A stretch of 64,000 bases of DNA from JBJGXI01 sp045635475 (GCF_045635475.1 NZ_JBJGXI010000022.1:1-64000); one strand, 5' to 3'. Counted from the first letter of the stretch, positions 26,834-35,786 are shown. The notes: a model not told the origin generated them from the letters alone. Made by a program: numbers and translations.

Positions 26834-28495
26834 ATGTTCTTTTCTAATTTGTTTCGAGACAATATTAAACAATCACTAACGGCAAATCCGTTAGATGTAT
26901 TAGTTATTGGTGGAGGAATCACTGGTGCAGGCATTAGCATGGATGCAGCTACTCGAGGCTTAAAGGTTGGACTACTTGAAATGCAAGATTTTGCTGCGGG
27001 TACGTCTAGCAGATCAACCAAGCTGATTCACGGGGGACTTCGATACCTGAAACAATTACATATAGGAGTGGTCGCTGAAGTTGGAAAAGAAAGAGCAATC
27101 GTCTATGAAAATGGCCCACATGTGACAACACCTGAATGGATGCTGCTGCCATTTTATAAGGATGGCACCTTTAGTCCCTTGCAAGCAAATGTTGGATTAA
27201 GAACTTATGATTTCCTAGCGAATGTAAAGAAAAAAGAGCGGAGAAAAATGCTCAACGCCAAACAAGCGTTGCAAAAGGAACCATTGATCAAGCAAGATAA
27301 TTTAATTGGTGCTGGTTTCTATGTGGAATATAGGACGGATGACGCACGCTTAACGATTGAAGTATTAAAGAAAGCTATTGAATATGGTGCAAATGCCTTA
27401 AATTATATAAAAGTAATCGGCTTTATTTATAAAACCGATGGCCAAATTGAAGGCGTGGAAGTAGAAGATCAGCTTAGTGGCGATCAATTTCAAATTTTCG
27501 CTAATAAAGTAGTCAACGCTGCGGGGCCATGGGTAGATACCATCAGAGAAATGGACGGTTCGAAGCAAGGCAAGACCTTACACCTTACAAAAGGTGTTCA
27601 CTTAGTGTTTGATAGGGAGCGTTTTCCTTTGCAGCAGGCTGTTTACTTTGATGCACCTGATGGACGATTACTATTTGCGATACCAAGAGATGGGAAGACA
27701 TACGTAGGCACGACAGATACGAGTTATGAGGGTGATATTGCTCATCCACAAGTTACTGTGAAAGACCGTGATTATGTGGTCGATGCAATTAATTACCTTT
27801 TTCCAAGTTTAGGGATTCAAGCGGATGATGTGGAATCCAGCTGGGCTGGGTTACGTCCACTAATCTGGGAAGAAGGAAAGTCTCCAGGCGAAATTTCTCG
27901 TAAAGATGAATTGTTTTTATCGAAATCAGGTCTAATGTCGGTGGCTGGCGGCAAACTGACTGGTTACCGAAAAATGGCGGAAGAAACAGTTGATATGATT
28001 GTTAAGAAGTTGAAGGATGAGGTTGGAATACTATATTCCGGTTCTGAAACGAAGCACATTCCGATATCCGGAGGTATCGTAGGTGGTGCAGCTGGATTTG
28101 CTGAATTTCAAAAGGAAAAGCTTCAGGATGCAATCAACCAAGGTATTGGTGAACGTGATGCCAAGGTCCTTATTCAAACATACGGTACTAACGTAGATAA
28201 GTTATTTGATCACTACTTGAATCTGCATAATGAAGCACTGGAAGCTGAGATTGACCCAGTCGTGTTTGCGATGCTGCGATATGCCATTGATGACGAGTGC
28301 ATTTATACGCCAAGTGACTTTTTTATCCGTCGCACGGCTGCGCTTTATTTTGATATAGCTTGGGTTAAAAAACAGCAAATAAAAGTAATTGATTATATGG
28401 CAAAGCTATTTAAGTGGGATCAAGAATACGTCAGTTTTTATAAACGTGAACTAGAAGTACTTTTGCACGAAGCTGTTCATCCGGTTGAAGATTAG
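26834..28495 (+). CDS. glpD: Aerobic glycerol-3-phosphate dehydrogenase
   Basis: A membrane-associated flavoenzyme oxidising sn-glycerol 3-phosphate to dihydroxyacetone phosphate with electrons to quinone. 553 residues, near B. subtilis GlpD (555). FAD dinucleotide fold LVIGGGITGAGISMDAATRG close to the N-terminus, GTSSRSTKLIHGGLRYL active-site segment, and SVAGGKLTGYRKMAEE near residue 380. ATG 26834 has GGAGGTGA 5-6 nt upstream; an in-frame ATG at 26810 has none. No glpF or glpK is adjacent, so the gene is a lone unit ending at a strong terminator. Confidence 0.95.
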   Translation: MFFSNLFRDNIKQSLTANPLDVLVIGGGITGAGISMDAATRGLKVGLLEMQDFAAGTSSRSTKLIHGGLRYLKQLHIGVVAEVGKERAIVYENGPHVTTPEWMLLPFYKDGTFSPLQANVGLRTYDFLANVKKKERRKMLNAKQALQKEPLIKQDNLIGAGFYVEYRTDDARLTIEVLKKAIEYGANALNYIKVIGFIYKTDGQIEGVEVEDQLSGDQFQIFANKVVNAAGPWVDTIREMDGSKQGKTLHLTKGVHLVFDRERFPLQQAVYFDAPDGRLLFAIPRDGKTYVGTTDTSYEGDIAHPQVTVKDRDYVVDAINYLFPSLGIQADDVESSWAGLRPLIWEEGKSPGEISRKDELFLSKSGLMSVAGGKLTGYRKMAEETVDMIVKKLKDEVGILYSGSETKHIPISGGIVGGAAGFAEFQKEKLQDAINQGIGERDAKVLIQTYGTNVDKLFDHYLNLHNEALEAEIDPVVFAMLRYAIDDECIYTPSDFFIRRTAALYFDIAWVKKQQIKVIDYMAKLFKWDQEYVSFYKRELEVLLHEAVHPVED

Positions 28496-28517
28496 AGTGT
28501 GCGAGTTTAAAGTAAAG

Positions 28518-28546
28518 CGGCTTAGGAAATCTGAGCCGTTTTTTTA
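28518..28546 (+). terminator. glpD terminator
   Basis: CGGCTTAG pairs with CTGAGCCG around GAAAT, followed by seven T residues. Confidence 0.93.
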
Positions 28547-28861
28547 ATTGCTTGAGTCTCTACGACAGTTCTGAGGAGCTGTGCAAGTTGAAACTGCCAT
28601 ACTTCCTCTTGCCATCATCTGCCCTCAAAATCCAAAGTAATCCGGAATCCATTTTACTAAAAACAACTTTGAAATTAATTCCATAAATCCAACAGCCTAA
28701 GTCCAATCTATTTCGGTATCTAGTAACCAGTTTTCATTCCTACGATTCCCTATATAATCTGCTAGACTAATATGGTATACTTCTATGGATACACTGCACT
28801 TATTTATCGTTCAAAAAGAATGTCCTCCTTTTTGAACACAAGCATTTTAGGGGGATATGTA
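28547..28861. other. Intergenic region upstream of the TPR gene
   Basis: No gene. A TATAAT at 28753-28758 with a weak TTTTCA at 28731-28736 may be the promoter of the TPR gene. The stretch also holds the small repeat-end hairpin at 28809-28837. Confidence 0.5.
28809..28837. repeat. Minimal derivative of repeat family 1 (copy D)
   Basis: Perfect 10-bp arms GTTCAAAAAG and CTTTTTGAAC around a 9-nt loop. The arms equal the ends of the longer family-1 copies, with the whole interior missing. It lies in the leader of the TPR gene. Confidence 0.6.
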
Positions 28862-29869
28862 ATGCACACATTAGAGGATACAAAGAATACTATAAATAAT
28901 ATCATTCCTTTTATTCCTGAAGGGGATTTTTTCTTTACAAAAGGCGTTGCCGCATTTCAAAAGCGTAAATTTGATGTTGCATTGAAATGGTTAAAGAAAG
29001 CGGTTGAACAATCACCGGATGAAGCACTCTATCAATGTCAACTGTCCATTATATATACTGAAATCGGTGCATACCATGTAGCGAATCAAATATTAACAGA
29101 AGTGCTTTCTACTAATGGAGATAGCTATATTGATTGCTATTATTTAATTGCTAACAATTATGCGCATTTAGGATTATTGCAGGATGCTAAAAAGTACATC
29201 ACTTGTTATTTAGAGAAAGCGCCAGATGGCGATTTTCGTGAGGAATCAGAGCAATTGTTAGAAATGATAGATATTGATGATGAGGAAGACATCGATGAAG
29301 ATTGGGCGCTCGAAGAAGAAGATGAGTTGCTCCTATATCAAGAAACGGCTTTTTATCATTTGCAGCGGCAAGAATGGGACAGAGCAATACCGTTACTGCA
29401 AGAGATGATGGAGATCTTTCCCGAGCATGTTTCGGCTAGACATGAATACAGTTACGCGCTATTTTTTGATGGCAATAAAGAAAAAGCAATGGAGTTAGAG
29501 TTAAAGTGGTTAGAGGAAGACCCTAATTCGCTGTATGCTTTAACGAATTTAGCGGTATTTTATTATGAGCAACAAAACCTTTTTGCTAATAATAAAATCA
29601 TAAGTTGTTTGCAAAATGTTTATCCTATGCATGAACAACAAGAGCTTAGGATTGCTAGTACATTAGCTCGAACTGGTTACAATCAAGATGCGTACGTTCG
29701 TTTCATTCGTTTATCAGCTTCTAAGCTGAAGGGGCATGCAGATTATTATCAGTGGTATAGTAAGGCCGCATACCATACAGGTAACGTGGAAAAGGCGACA
29801 GCTCTCTGGCAAGAAGGTATGAAGCGTCATTCGATTCTTCGAAACAAACCTTGTCCATGGGAAGCATAA
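28862..29869 (+). CDS. Tetratricopeptide-repeat protein
   Basis: A 335-residue cytoplasmic protein built of TPR-like helix pairs, for example AAFQKRKFDVALKWLKKAVEQSPDEALYQ near the N-terminus and LQRQEWDRAIPLLQEMMEIFPEHVSARH near the middle, split by a very acidic stretch (DIDDEEDIDEDWALEEEDE). It is a scaffold or partner-binding protein; the partner is not known. ATG 28862 follows TAGGGGGATATGTA. The frame is open back to 28772, but that part is translated from the hairpin repeat. trxB is 97 bp downstream, the same pairing seen near B. subtilis trxB. Confidence 0.88.
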   Translation: MHTLEDTKNTINNIIPFIPEGDFFFTKGVAAFQKRKFDVALKWLKKAVEQSPDEALYQCQLSIIYTEIGAYHVANQILTEVLSTNGDSYIDCYYLIANNYAHLGLLQDAKKYITCYLEKAPDGDFREESEQLLEMIDIDDEEDIDEDWALEEEDELLLYQETAFYHLQRQEWDRAIPLLQEMMEIFPEHVSARHEYSYALFFDGNKEKAMELELKWLEEDPNSLYALTNLAVFYYEQQNLFANNKIISCLQNVYPMHEQQELRIASTLARTGYNQDAYVRFIRLSASKLKGHADYYQWYSKAAYHTGNVEKATALWQEGMKRHSILRNKPCPWEA

Positions 29870-29966
29870 GAAATAAAGCTAAATTCATTTTTATGAGCAG
29901 AATAGTTTACCTCGGATAGCATTCATATGATAATGTTTTTAGTTGGTAAGGAAGGAGTCAAAAACA

Positions 29967-30914
29967 ATGTCTGATGAACGAATTTATGATGTTATTATTG
30001 CCGGAGCAGGGCCAGCTGGTATGACTGCTGCGGTTTATACTTCTCGTGCAAATTTGGATACTCTGATGCTTGAGCGCGGGATTCCTGGAGGACAGATGGC
30101 TAATACAGAAGATGTCGAAAATTATCCAGGCTACGAACATATTTTAGGTCCAGATTTGTCAAATAAAATGTTTGATCATGCTAAAAAATTTGGCGCAACT
30201 TATGCTTATGGCGATATAAAAGAAGTTAAAGATGGTAAAGAATACAAAACAATTGTCGTCGGAAATAAAGAGTATAAAACTCGTGCGTTAATCATTGCAA
30301 CTGGTGCACATTTTAAAAAGCTTGGCGTTCCTGGAGAAGCAGAATTGAGCGGACGTGGTGTTTCTTATTGTGCAGTATGTGACGGTGCATTCTTTAAAGA
30401 AAAAGAACTAATCGTTGTAGGCGGAGGCGATTCTGCTGTTGAAGAAGGCGTTTATTTAACGCGCTTTGCAAGCAAAGTAACGATCGTTCACCGACGTAGT
30501 GAATTACGTGCACAAAAGATTTTACAGGATCGTGCCTTTAGTAATGAAAAAGTTAACTTCATCTGGGACACGGAAGTTAAAACGATTAATGGTAAGGACG
30601 GAAAAGTTGGCAGTGTAACGCTTGTCGACAAGTCTGGAGAAGAATACGAGCATCCTGCAGATGGTACTTTCATCTACATTGGAATGATCCCGTTAAGCGG
30701 ACCATTCCAATCGCTTGGAATAACCAATGATGAGGGTTATATTGTAACCAATGAAAACATGCAAACGAATGTCCCAGGAATATTTGCAGCTGGAGACATT
30801 CGTGATAAGGAGCTCCGCCAGATCGTAACGGCAACTGGTGACGGTAGTATCGCTGCTCAAGCAGCGCAAGCGTATATTGAGAACTTAGAAGAATCCTTCA
30901 ATGCAGTTAAATAA
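29967..30914 (+). CDS. trxB: Thioredoxin-disulfide reductase
   Basis: An FAD/NADPH flavoenzyme that reduces thioredoxin. 315 residues, with FAD motif IIAGAGPAGMTAAVY at the N-terminus, redox-active Cys135-Ala-Val-Cys138, NADPH-binding VVGGGDSAVEEG and the C-terminal GIFAAGDIRDKELRQIVTA. ATG 29967 has GGAAGGAG at 29950-29957, 9-nt spacing. A terminator follows 130 bp after the stop. Confidence 0.97.
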   Translation: MSDERIYDVIIAGAGPAGMTAAVYTSRANLDTLMLERGIPGGQMANTEDVENYPGYEHILGPDLSNKMFDHAKKFGATYAYGDIKEVKDGKEYKTIVVGNKEYKTRALIIATGAHFKKLGVPGEAELSGRGVSYCAVCDGAFFKEKELIVVGGGDSAVEEGVYLTRFASKVTIVHRRSELRAQKILQDRAFSNEKVNFIWDTEVKTINGKDGKVGSVTLVDKSGEEYEHPADGTFIYIGMIPLSGPFQSLGITNDEGYIVTNENMQTNVPGIFAAGDIRDKELRQIVTATGDGSIAAQAAQAYIENLEESFNAVK

Positions 30915-31045
30915 TTAATAATACAGTTTGTAACATTTAATTTATATCCGTAATTACATTTTAATGCTGCTGTAACACGCACGAAACAATTATGAGTTAC
31001 AATAGGGTTAACTAATTGACCCCCTTTTAATAGATATATTTTGAA

Positions 31046-31079
31046 AGCACAGGTGAACGCTTGCCTGTGCTATTTTTTT
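31046..31079 (+). terminator. trxB terminator
   Basis: AGCACAGG pairs with CCTGTGCT around a 10-nt loop, then ATTTTTTT. Confidence 0.92.
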
Positions 31080-31143
31080 GCTCAAATTTATGCTGGAATA
31101 ATGAAATAGATTTTTGTCAAAGTTAAATCGTACGCTCATATTA

Positions 31144-31173
31144 TTGTGGGATAGTAAATATTCATTGTATAAT
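31144..31173 (+). promoter_or_regulatory. Possible promoter of the yvcI operon
   Basis: TTGTGG at 31144-31149, 18-nt spacer, TATAAT at 31168-31173. It lies just upstream of repeat copy B, which now separates it from the first gene by more than 200 bp. Confidence 0.5.
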
Positions 31174-31195
31174 AGAAGGGTACATTTTTCTTTTA

Positions 31196-31410
31196 GAGGT
31201 TGTTCAAATCGGTACCAAATGATCAGTGGCGAACATTAAACTTAGTTTATCTTTCCGGTCTTCATGTAGGAAAAGCCTATCCTTGAAAAAATAAAGAAAT
31301 TTTTTTCTGTGGGCGAGGATTATGCTTTCGAAGCAACCAGCTTTCACTGCGGTCCTCAAGCTTTCAACGCCTCGAACTTCTTGCTGCTAATTCGGTACCT
31401 ATTTGAACAC
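31196..31410 (+). repeat. MITE-like repeat family 1, copy B
   Basis: A 215-bp element that starts GAGGTTGTTCAAATCGGTACC and ends GGTACCTATTTGAACA, i.e. inverted ends. It matches the reverse complement of 684-862 in block order and carries about 65 bp extra between the AAAAGCCTA and CACTGCGG blocks. It ends about 18 bp before the yvcI start and so has replaced the normal upstream region of that gene. Confidence 0.8.
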
Positions 31411-31428
31411 GCACTTTTACAGAAAGAG

Positions 31429-31905
31429 TTGATCTATTTGCGACGTGTTACGAATTGTATATTAATAAATGAAAATAAAGTCCTTTTATTGAAAAAACCG
31501 CGCCATGGTTGGTATGCGATGCCAGGTGGCAAGATGGAGCTGGGTGAGTCGATAAAAGAGTCCGTCATGAGGGAATATAGGGAAGAAACGGGTCTCCACT
31601 TAATTAGTCCTGAATTAAAGGGAGCATTTACTATTACGACACATGATGAGAAAAAACAGGTGGATGAGGAATGGATGATGTTTACGTTTGTTTGTCGTAA
31701 TTTCTCTGGTGAAATGGTGGATTATTGCGATGAAGGTGAACTCGAATGGGTACCTATTAATGAAGTGTCGAACAAGCCGATGGCAGAAGGTGACAGACAC
31801 ATTCATTCCCAGCTGTTTAAATACAACGAACTTGTTTACGGAGTATTTACTTATACGCCAGATGATCGTTTAATTGATTTTCGTCTTGACCCATTAATTT
31901 CTTAA
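31429..31905 (+). CDS. yvcI: NUDIX hydrolase YvcI-like
   Basis: A NUDIX-family hydrolase of about 158 residues, the same length as B. subtilis YvcI. The Nudix box GGKMELGESIKESVMREYREETG is complete with the REEXGE-type glutamates in place (MREYREETG). The substrate is probably a nucleotide derivative. First gene of yvcI-rapZ-yvcK-whiA-crh. The start is uncertain: TTG 31429 aligns with the known N-terminus (LIYLRRVTNC), but the only upstream SD-like AAAGAG (31423-31428) abuts it and fits TTG 31438 better. The frame runs further back, to 31309, but only through the repeat element. Confidence 0.9.
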   Translation: MIYLRRVTNCILINENKVLLLKKPRHGWYAMPGGKMELGESIKESVMREYREETGLHLISPELKGAFTITTHDEKKQVDEEWMMFTFVCRNFSGEMVDYCDEGELEWVPINEVSNKPMAEGDRHIHSQLFKYNELVYGVFTYTPDDRLIDFRLDPLIS

Positions 31906-31920
31906 AAAGGGGAGAAGAAC

Positions 31921-32805
31921 GTGGCTAACAAGGAGAACGAAATAAAGCTAGTAATTATTACAGGTATGTCAGGAGCTGGAAAAACTGTAGCTGTGCATAG
32001 TTTTGAAGATTTAGGCTATTATTGTGTTGATAATTTACCGCCTGCACTACTTCCTAAGTTTTTGGATTTAATGAAAGATGCAACGAACAATATTCAAAAA
32101 GTAGCACTTGTAATGGATTTAAGGGGTAGAGAGTTCTTTGATTTATTATTTGCTGCACTTGATAAGCTTGGAAAAGAAGATTGGTTAGAAGAACATATTC
32201 TCTTCTTAGATGCGAAGGATCAGTCATTAGTATCTCGGTATAAAGAAACGAGAAGGTCCCATCCTTTAGCTGTTAATGGACTGCCTTTAGAAGGTATCCA
32301 GCAGGAACGAAGAATTTTAGACGAACTGCGAGGACGTTCACAGAACTATATTGACACAACTAATCTAAAGCCGAAAGAGCTAAGAGAAAAAATCGTTAAT
32401 AAATATGGCGCGAAGGAGCAAGAAATATTTTCCGTTCAAATGGTGTCGTTTGGGTTTAAATATGGTGTACCAATTGATGCCGACTTAGTATTTGATGTTC
32501 GATTTCTCCCAAATCCACATTATGTAGAGCATATGCGTCCGTTAACAGGTTTAAATACAGAGGTATCTTCTTACGTGTTTAAATGGTCTGATACCCAAAT
32601 ACTATTATCAAAGTTAATTGATTTGCTGCAATTTATGTTACCGCAGTATAAGCGAGAAGGGAAAAGTCAGCTGGTCGTTGCGATTGGTTGTACTGGTGGT
32701 CAGCATCGTTCCGTTGCAATTGCTGAGCATTTAGCTAAGCAGTTTTCTACAAACTTTGTCACACACACCATCCACCGTGACATTGATAAGCGAAAGGGCC
32801 ATTAG
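31921..32805 (+). CDS. rapZ: RNase adapter / nucleotide-binding protein RapZ (YvcJ)
   Basis: A P-loop protein of 294 residues. Walker A GMSGAGKT is near residue 15, followed by the CVDNLPPALLP segment; the C-terminal half contains the conserved VAIGCTGGQHRSVAIAEHLA. In E. coli RapZ guides RNase E to the GlmZ sRNA; in Bacillus YvcJ binds and hydrolyses nucleotides and affects competence. The start is GTG 31921 behind AAGGGGAGAAG, 15 bp after yvcI. yvcK begins 3 bp after its stop. Confidence 0.96.
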   Translation: MANKENEIKLVIITGMSGAGKTVAVHSFEDLGYYCVDNLPPALLPKFLDLMKDATNNIQKVALVMDLRGREFFDLLFAALDKLGKEDWLEEHILFLDAKDQSLVSRYKETRRSHPLAVNGLPLEGIQQERRILDELRGRSQNYIDTTNLKPKELREKIVNKYGAKEQEIFSVQMVSFGFKYGVPIDADLVFDVRFLPNPHYVEHMRPLTGLNTEVSSYVFKWSDTQILLSKLIDLLQFMLPQYKREGKSQLVVAIGCTGGQHRSVAIAEHLAKQFSTNFVTHTIHRDIDKRKGH

Positions 32806-32808
32806 TGT

Positions 32809-33759
32809 ATGACAAAAAGTAATCCAAATGTAGTTGTCATTGGTGGTGGAACTGGAATGCCTGTCTTATTACGAGGGCTGAAAAGGTATCCACTCGATTT
32901 ATCTGCGATTGTAACGGTAGCAGATGATGGAGGAAGCTCAGGAAGACTACGAACAGAAATGGCGATGCCTGCGCCAGGAGATATTCGAAACGTAATTGCT
33001 GCATTATCTGATGTCGAGCCCATGCTAATTGAGCTGTTTCAGCATCGCTTTCAAAACGGAAATGGTTTGTCTGGTCACTCGATGGGAAACCTTTTGCTCG
33101 CGGCGATGACTTCTGTCACTGGAGATTTTTATAACGGGATTAAAGAGATTTCGCGGGTTCTTAATGTGAAAGGTAAAATTTTTCCGATTGCAAACCAAAA
33201 CATGGAATTACATGCTGAAATGGAAGACGGCCAGATTATTGTTGGTGAGTCGAATATACCGTTAGCTAATAAAAAAATTAAGCGTGTGTTTTTAAAGCCG
33301 GAGCCTGTTCTGCCTTTACCTGACGCAATTACTGCTGTATCTGAAGCAGATTTAATTGTGATTGCGCCAGGTAGTCTCTACACTAGTACATTGCCTAATT
33401 TGATTGTACCGCAAATTGGTGATGCCTTAAAAAGGGCGAAAGGTAAAATTGTCTATGTCTGTAATGTCATGACACAGTACGGTGAAACAACGGACTATAC
33501 GGCAGCAGATCACGTACAAGCAATTACAAGACATGTAGGAGATGGCTGTATCCATTCGATTGTTGTACACAATAAACCGATTAAAAGTGACGTGCGTGCT
33601 GTTTATGCAGAGGAAAATGCACAACCAGTTGAATATGATCTTGCACGCCTTGTTAACATGGGGTTAGAAATAATTGAAGCAGATATTATCGATCACAATA
33701 AAACGATGCTGCGTCATGATACAGATAAAATAGCGAAACTCTTGTATTCGTTATTATAA
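32809..33759 (+). CDS. yvcK: Gluconeogenesis factor YvcK (CofD-like)
   Basis: A 316-residue CofD/UPF0052-family protein that binds UDP-sugars and is needed for growth on gluconeogenic carbon sources and for correct wall synthesis in B. subtilis. Seen motifs are VVIGGGTGMPVLLRGLK, TVADDGGSSGRLR and APGSLYTSTLPNLIVP. Tightly coupled to rapZ. The gene is followed directly by a repeat element, not by the usual close whiA start. Confidence 0.95.
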   Translation: MTKSNPNVVVIGGGTGMPVLLRGLKRYPLDLSAIVTVADDGGSSGRLRTEMAMPAPGDIRNVIAALSDVEPMLIELFQHRFQNGNGLSGHSMGNLLLAAMTSVTGDFYNGIKEISRVLNVKGKIFPIANQNMELHAEMEDGQIIVGESNIPLANKKIKRVFLKPEPVLPLPDAITAVSEADLIVIAPGSLYTSTLPNLIVPQIGDALKRAKGKIVYVCNVMTQYGETTDYTAADHVQAITRHVGDGCIHSIVVHNKPIKSDVRAVYAEENAQPVEYDLARLVNMGLEIIEADIIDHNKTMLRHDTDKIAKLLYSLL

Positions 33760-33853
33760 GAGGTTCAAAAAGGCGTCGAATGATTAGTGGCGAAAGCTAG
33801 AGTTGGTTTATTTTTCCGATCCGGGAATTTAACCTCCTTCACCTTTTTGAACT
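33760..33853 (+). repeat. MITE-like repeat family 1, copy C (internally deleted)
   Basis: Starts GAGGTTCAAAAAGGCG and ends CACCTTTTTGAACTCG. Left half shares AATGATTAGTGGCGAA, AGAGTTGGTT and TTTTTCCG with copies A and B; the CATGTAGG-to-TTGCTGCTA part is missing. It starts at the last base of the yvcK stop codon and ends 24 bp before whiA, inside the operon. Confidence 0.8.
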
Positions 33854-33877
33854 CGAACTTATAAGGGGGGAGTTACC

Positions 33878-34825
33878 ATGTCATTTGCATCGGAAATAAA
33901 AAAAGAGCTGACGAACATTCCGAATGAGAGTTGCTGTGCTCAATCTGAATTAGCGGCACTTATTCGTATGAATGGTGCGCTGTCATTATCAAGACAGGAT
34001 TATGTGTTGGACATTCAGACTGAAAATGCAGCGATTGCTCGAAGAATTTATACATTACTTAAATCCCTCTACAGTTATCCAGTAGAATTACTCGTCCGAA
34101 AAAAAATGAAGCTGAAGAAAAACAATGTGTACATTGTGCGGCTGAAAGAAGGCGTACGGACGATTTTAGCTGAATTAAATATACTAGAAGAACCATTTAC
34201 TTTAGTACGAGAGATTTCCGAAAAGTTTTTAGAAAAAACGTGTTGTCGAAAGGCATACTTGCGTGGTGCATTTCTTGCAGGTGGATCAGTTAACAATCCA
34301 GAAACATCATCATATCATCTAGAAATATTTAATTTTTATGAAGAACATAATGATTCATTGGTTCAATTAATGAACGATTTTGGTCTCCATGCAAGAATGT
34401 TAGAAAGAAAAAAGGGATATATTGCTTACATTAAAGAAGCAGAAAAAATCACCGAATTTCTCAGTCATATTGGTGCTCATAAAGCACTGTTGAAATTTGA
34501 AGATGTTCGGATTGTTCGTGATATGAGGAATAGCGTTAATCGTTTGGTTAACTGCGAAACAGCCAATTTAAATAAAACGATTGGTGCAGCGTTTCGCCAA
34601 GTCGAAAATATTCGCTTCATCGATCGCACGGTAGGATTAGATTCCCTCCCTGATAAACTAAAAGAGATTGCTACATTAAGAGTACAGCATCAGGACGTGT
34701 CACTTAAAGAGCTAGGGGAGCTTGTATCGACAGGAAAAATTAGTAAATCTGGAATCAATCATCGACTTCGAAAAATAGACGAGTTTGCCGACAAAATAAA
34801 AAAAGGGCAACCGATTAATGAATAA
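33878..34825 (+). CDS. whiA: DNA-binding protein WhiA
   Basis: A 315-residue homologue of the sporulation/division regulator WhiA. Residues 1-200 resemble a degenerate LAGLIDADG homing-endonuclease fold (CRKAYLRGAFLAGGSVNNP, YHLEIF), and the C-terminal 90 residues form a helix-turn-helix (LRVQHQDVSLKELGELVSTGKISKSGINHRLRKI). In Bacilli it affects FtsZ assembly and chromosome segregation. AAGGGGGGAG precedes ATG 33878. Same cluster as in B. subtilis. Confidence 0.96.
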   Translation: MSFASEIKKELTNIPNESCCAQSELAALIRMNGALSLSRQDYVLDIQTENAAIARRIYTLLKSLYSYPVELLVRKKMKLKKNNVYIVRLKEGVRTILAELNILEEPFTLVREISEKFLEKTCCRKAYLRGAFLAGGSVNNPETSSYHLEIFNFYEEHNDSLVQLMNDFGLHARMLERKKGYIAYIKEAEKITEFLSHIGAHKALLKFEDVRIVRDMRNSVNRLVNCETANLNKTIGAAFRQVENIRFIDRTVGLDSLPDKLKEIATLRVQHQDVSLKELGELVSTGKISKSGINHRLRKIDEFADKIKKGQPINE

Positions 34826-34965
34826 TATATTTCTAAACATAGGCTTCGTATGCTATAATATGATAAATGCTCTCTGGAGATAGAGAGTAATTTTTTTCAT
34901 AACAATGGTAGCGCTTTCATATATATATTATTTATAGAGCTTAATTATTGAGGGAGGAATAGAGA

Positions 34966-35223
34966 TTGGTTGAGAAATCAGTAGTTATAGAATTGAAATC
35001 AGGTTTGCAGGCAAGACCTGCTGCAGAGTTTGTTCAGCTGGCAAATCGCTTTTCAAGTGAGATTTTTATTGATAAGGATGAGAAGCGGGTCAATGCCAAA
35101 AGTATTATGGGCGTGATGAGTCTGGCAATTGCTTCAGGCGATTCAATCATCATAATAGCCGATGGATCAGATGATGAAACCGCACTGCTGGAGCTAATTA
35201 ACTTTGTGTCTGTTGCATCCTAG
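34966..35223 (+). CDS. crh: Catabolite-repression HPr-like protein Crh
   Basis: An 85-residue HPr paralogue. The PTS-active His15 is replaced by Gln15 (GLQARPAAEF) while Ser46 in KSIMGVMSLA is kept, the hallmark of Crh: it cannot carry PTS phosphate but is phosphorylated by HprK and then works with CcpA. The start is TTG 34966, after AGGGAGGAAT at 34951-34960. Last gene of the yvcI cluster. Confidence 0.96.
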   Translation: MVEKSVVIELKSGLQARPAAEFVQLANRFSSEIFIDKDEKRVNAKSIMGVMSLAIASGDSIIIIADGSDDETALLELINFVSVAS

Positions 35224-35340
35224 TATAACGAGATCGAACGCCTTTTTGTGAGATAAAACTTTTTTCAAAGTTTTTTTGTTCATAGCGGACACGGGATGCC
35301 ATATTTATAGTTGATATCAGGAGTGAACGAATAAGATGCT

Positions 35341-35376
35341 AAAAAGTGCCGACTCCTGTTAAGGAAGTCGGCACTT
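35341..35376 (-). terminator. Terminator of the zinc-ribbon gene (bidirectional hairpin)
   Basis: AAGTGCCGACT pairs with AGTCGGCACTT. On the minus strand the stem is followed by a TTTTT run, so it terminates the minus-strand gene that ends at 35389; on the plus strand it may also stop crh read-through. Confidence 0.85.
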
Positions 35377-35388
35377 GATCTGTGTTAA

Positions 35389-35598
35389 TTATTCTGCAGT
35401 TTTTGGTGGTTGGCACACGTCACATTTACGTTGATTTTTGTCTTTAAATTTTTTAAATTGTTTTTCAAAATTGTTACCACATGCACATTTAAATAGTAAT
35501 TTTTGAGAGAAACCATGATATTCTGTCGTTAGCAACTTACTTTCTGAATTTTTCTCTACAAATTCTTGAATCTTATCAATCGTCCATCGTTTATTCAT
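35389..35598 (-). CDS. Small treble-clef zinc-finger protein
   Basis: A 69-residue basic protein with a Cys pattern CxC...CxxC (FKCACGNNFEKQFKKFKDKNQRKCDVCQ), preceded by an LLTTEYHGFSQKLLFKC segment. This resembles the small treble-clef modules that often repeat beside HNH or other nucleases in phages and integrated elements, so nucleic-acid binding is likely. No nuclease domain is attached. On the minus strand AGAGGTG lies before the ATG, and a terminator follows, so it is a complete single gene between crh and clpP. Confidence 0.72.
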   Translation of the reverse strand: MNKRWTIDKIQEFVEKNSESKLLTTEYHGFSQKLLFKCACGNNFEKQFKKFKDKNQRKCDVCQPPKTAE

Positions 35599-35738
35599 TT
35601 ATTAGCACCTCTATAGTTGATTGCTGGATATCCTAGTATCCTCACAATTAGTAGTATTGATATTCATCCTAGGTACTTTATTATAACATGAGCGAGTACA
35701 CAATTAAAAAGTCTGAGAGTTTAAGTTATTGAAGAACA

Positions 35739-35776
35739 AAAAACACGTAGATTCTATTAGGAATCTACGTGTTTTT
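35739..35776 (-). terminator. clpP terminator
   Basis: AAAAACACGTAGATTC pairs with GAATCTACGTGTTTTT around a 6-nt loop. The T tract follows the stem on both strands; position after the clpP stop makes minus the relevant one. Confidence 0.92.
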
Positions 35777-35786
35777 CCTTACGTGC

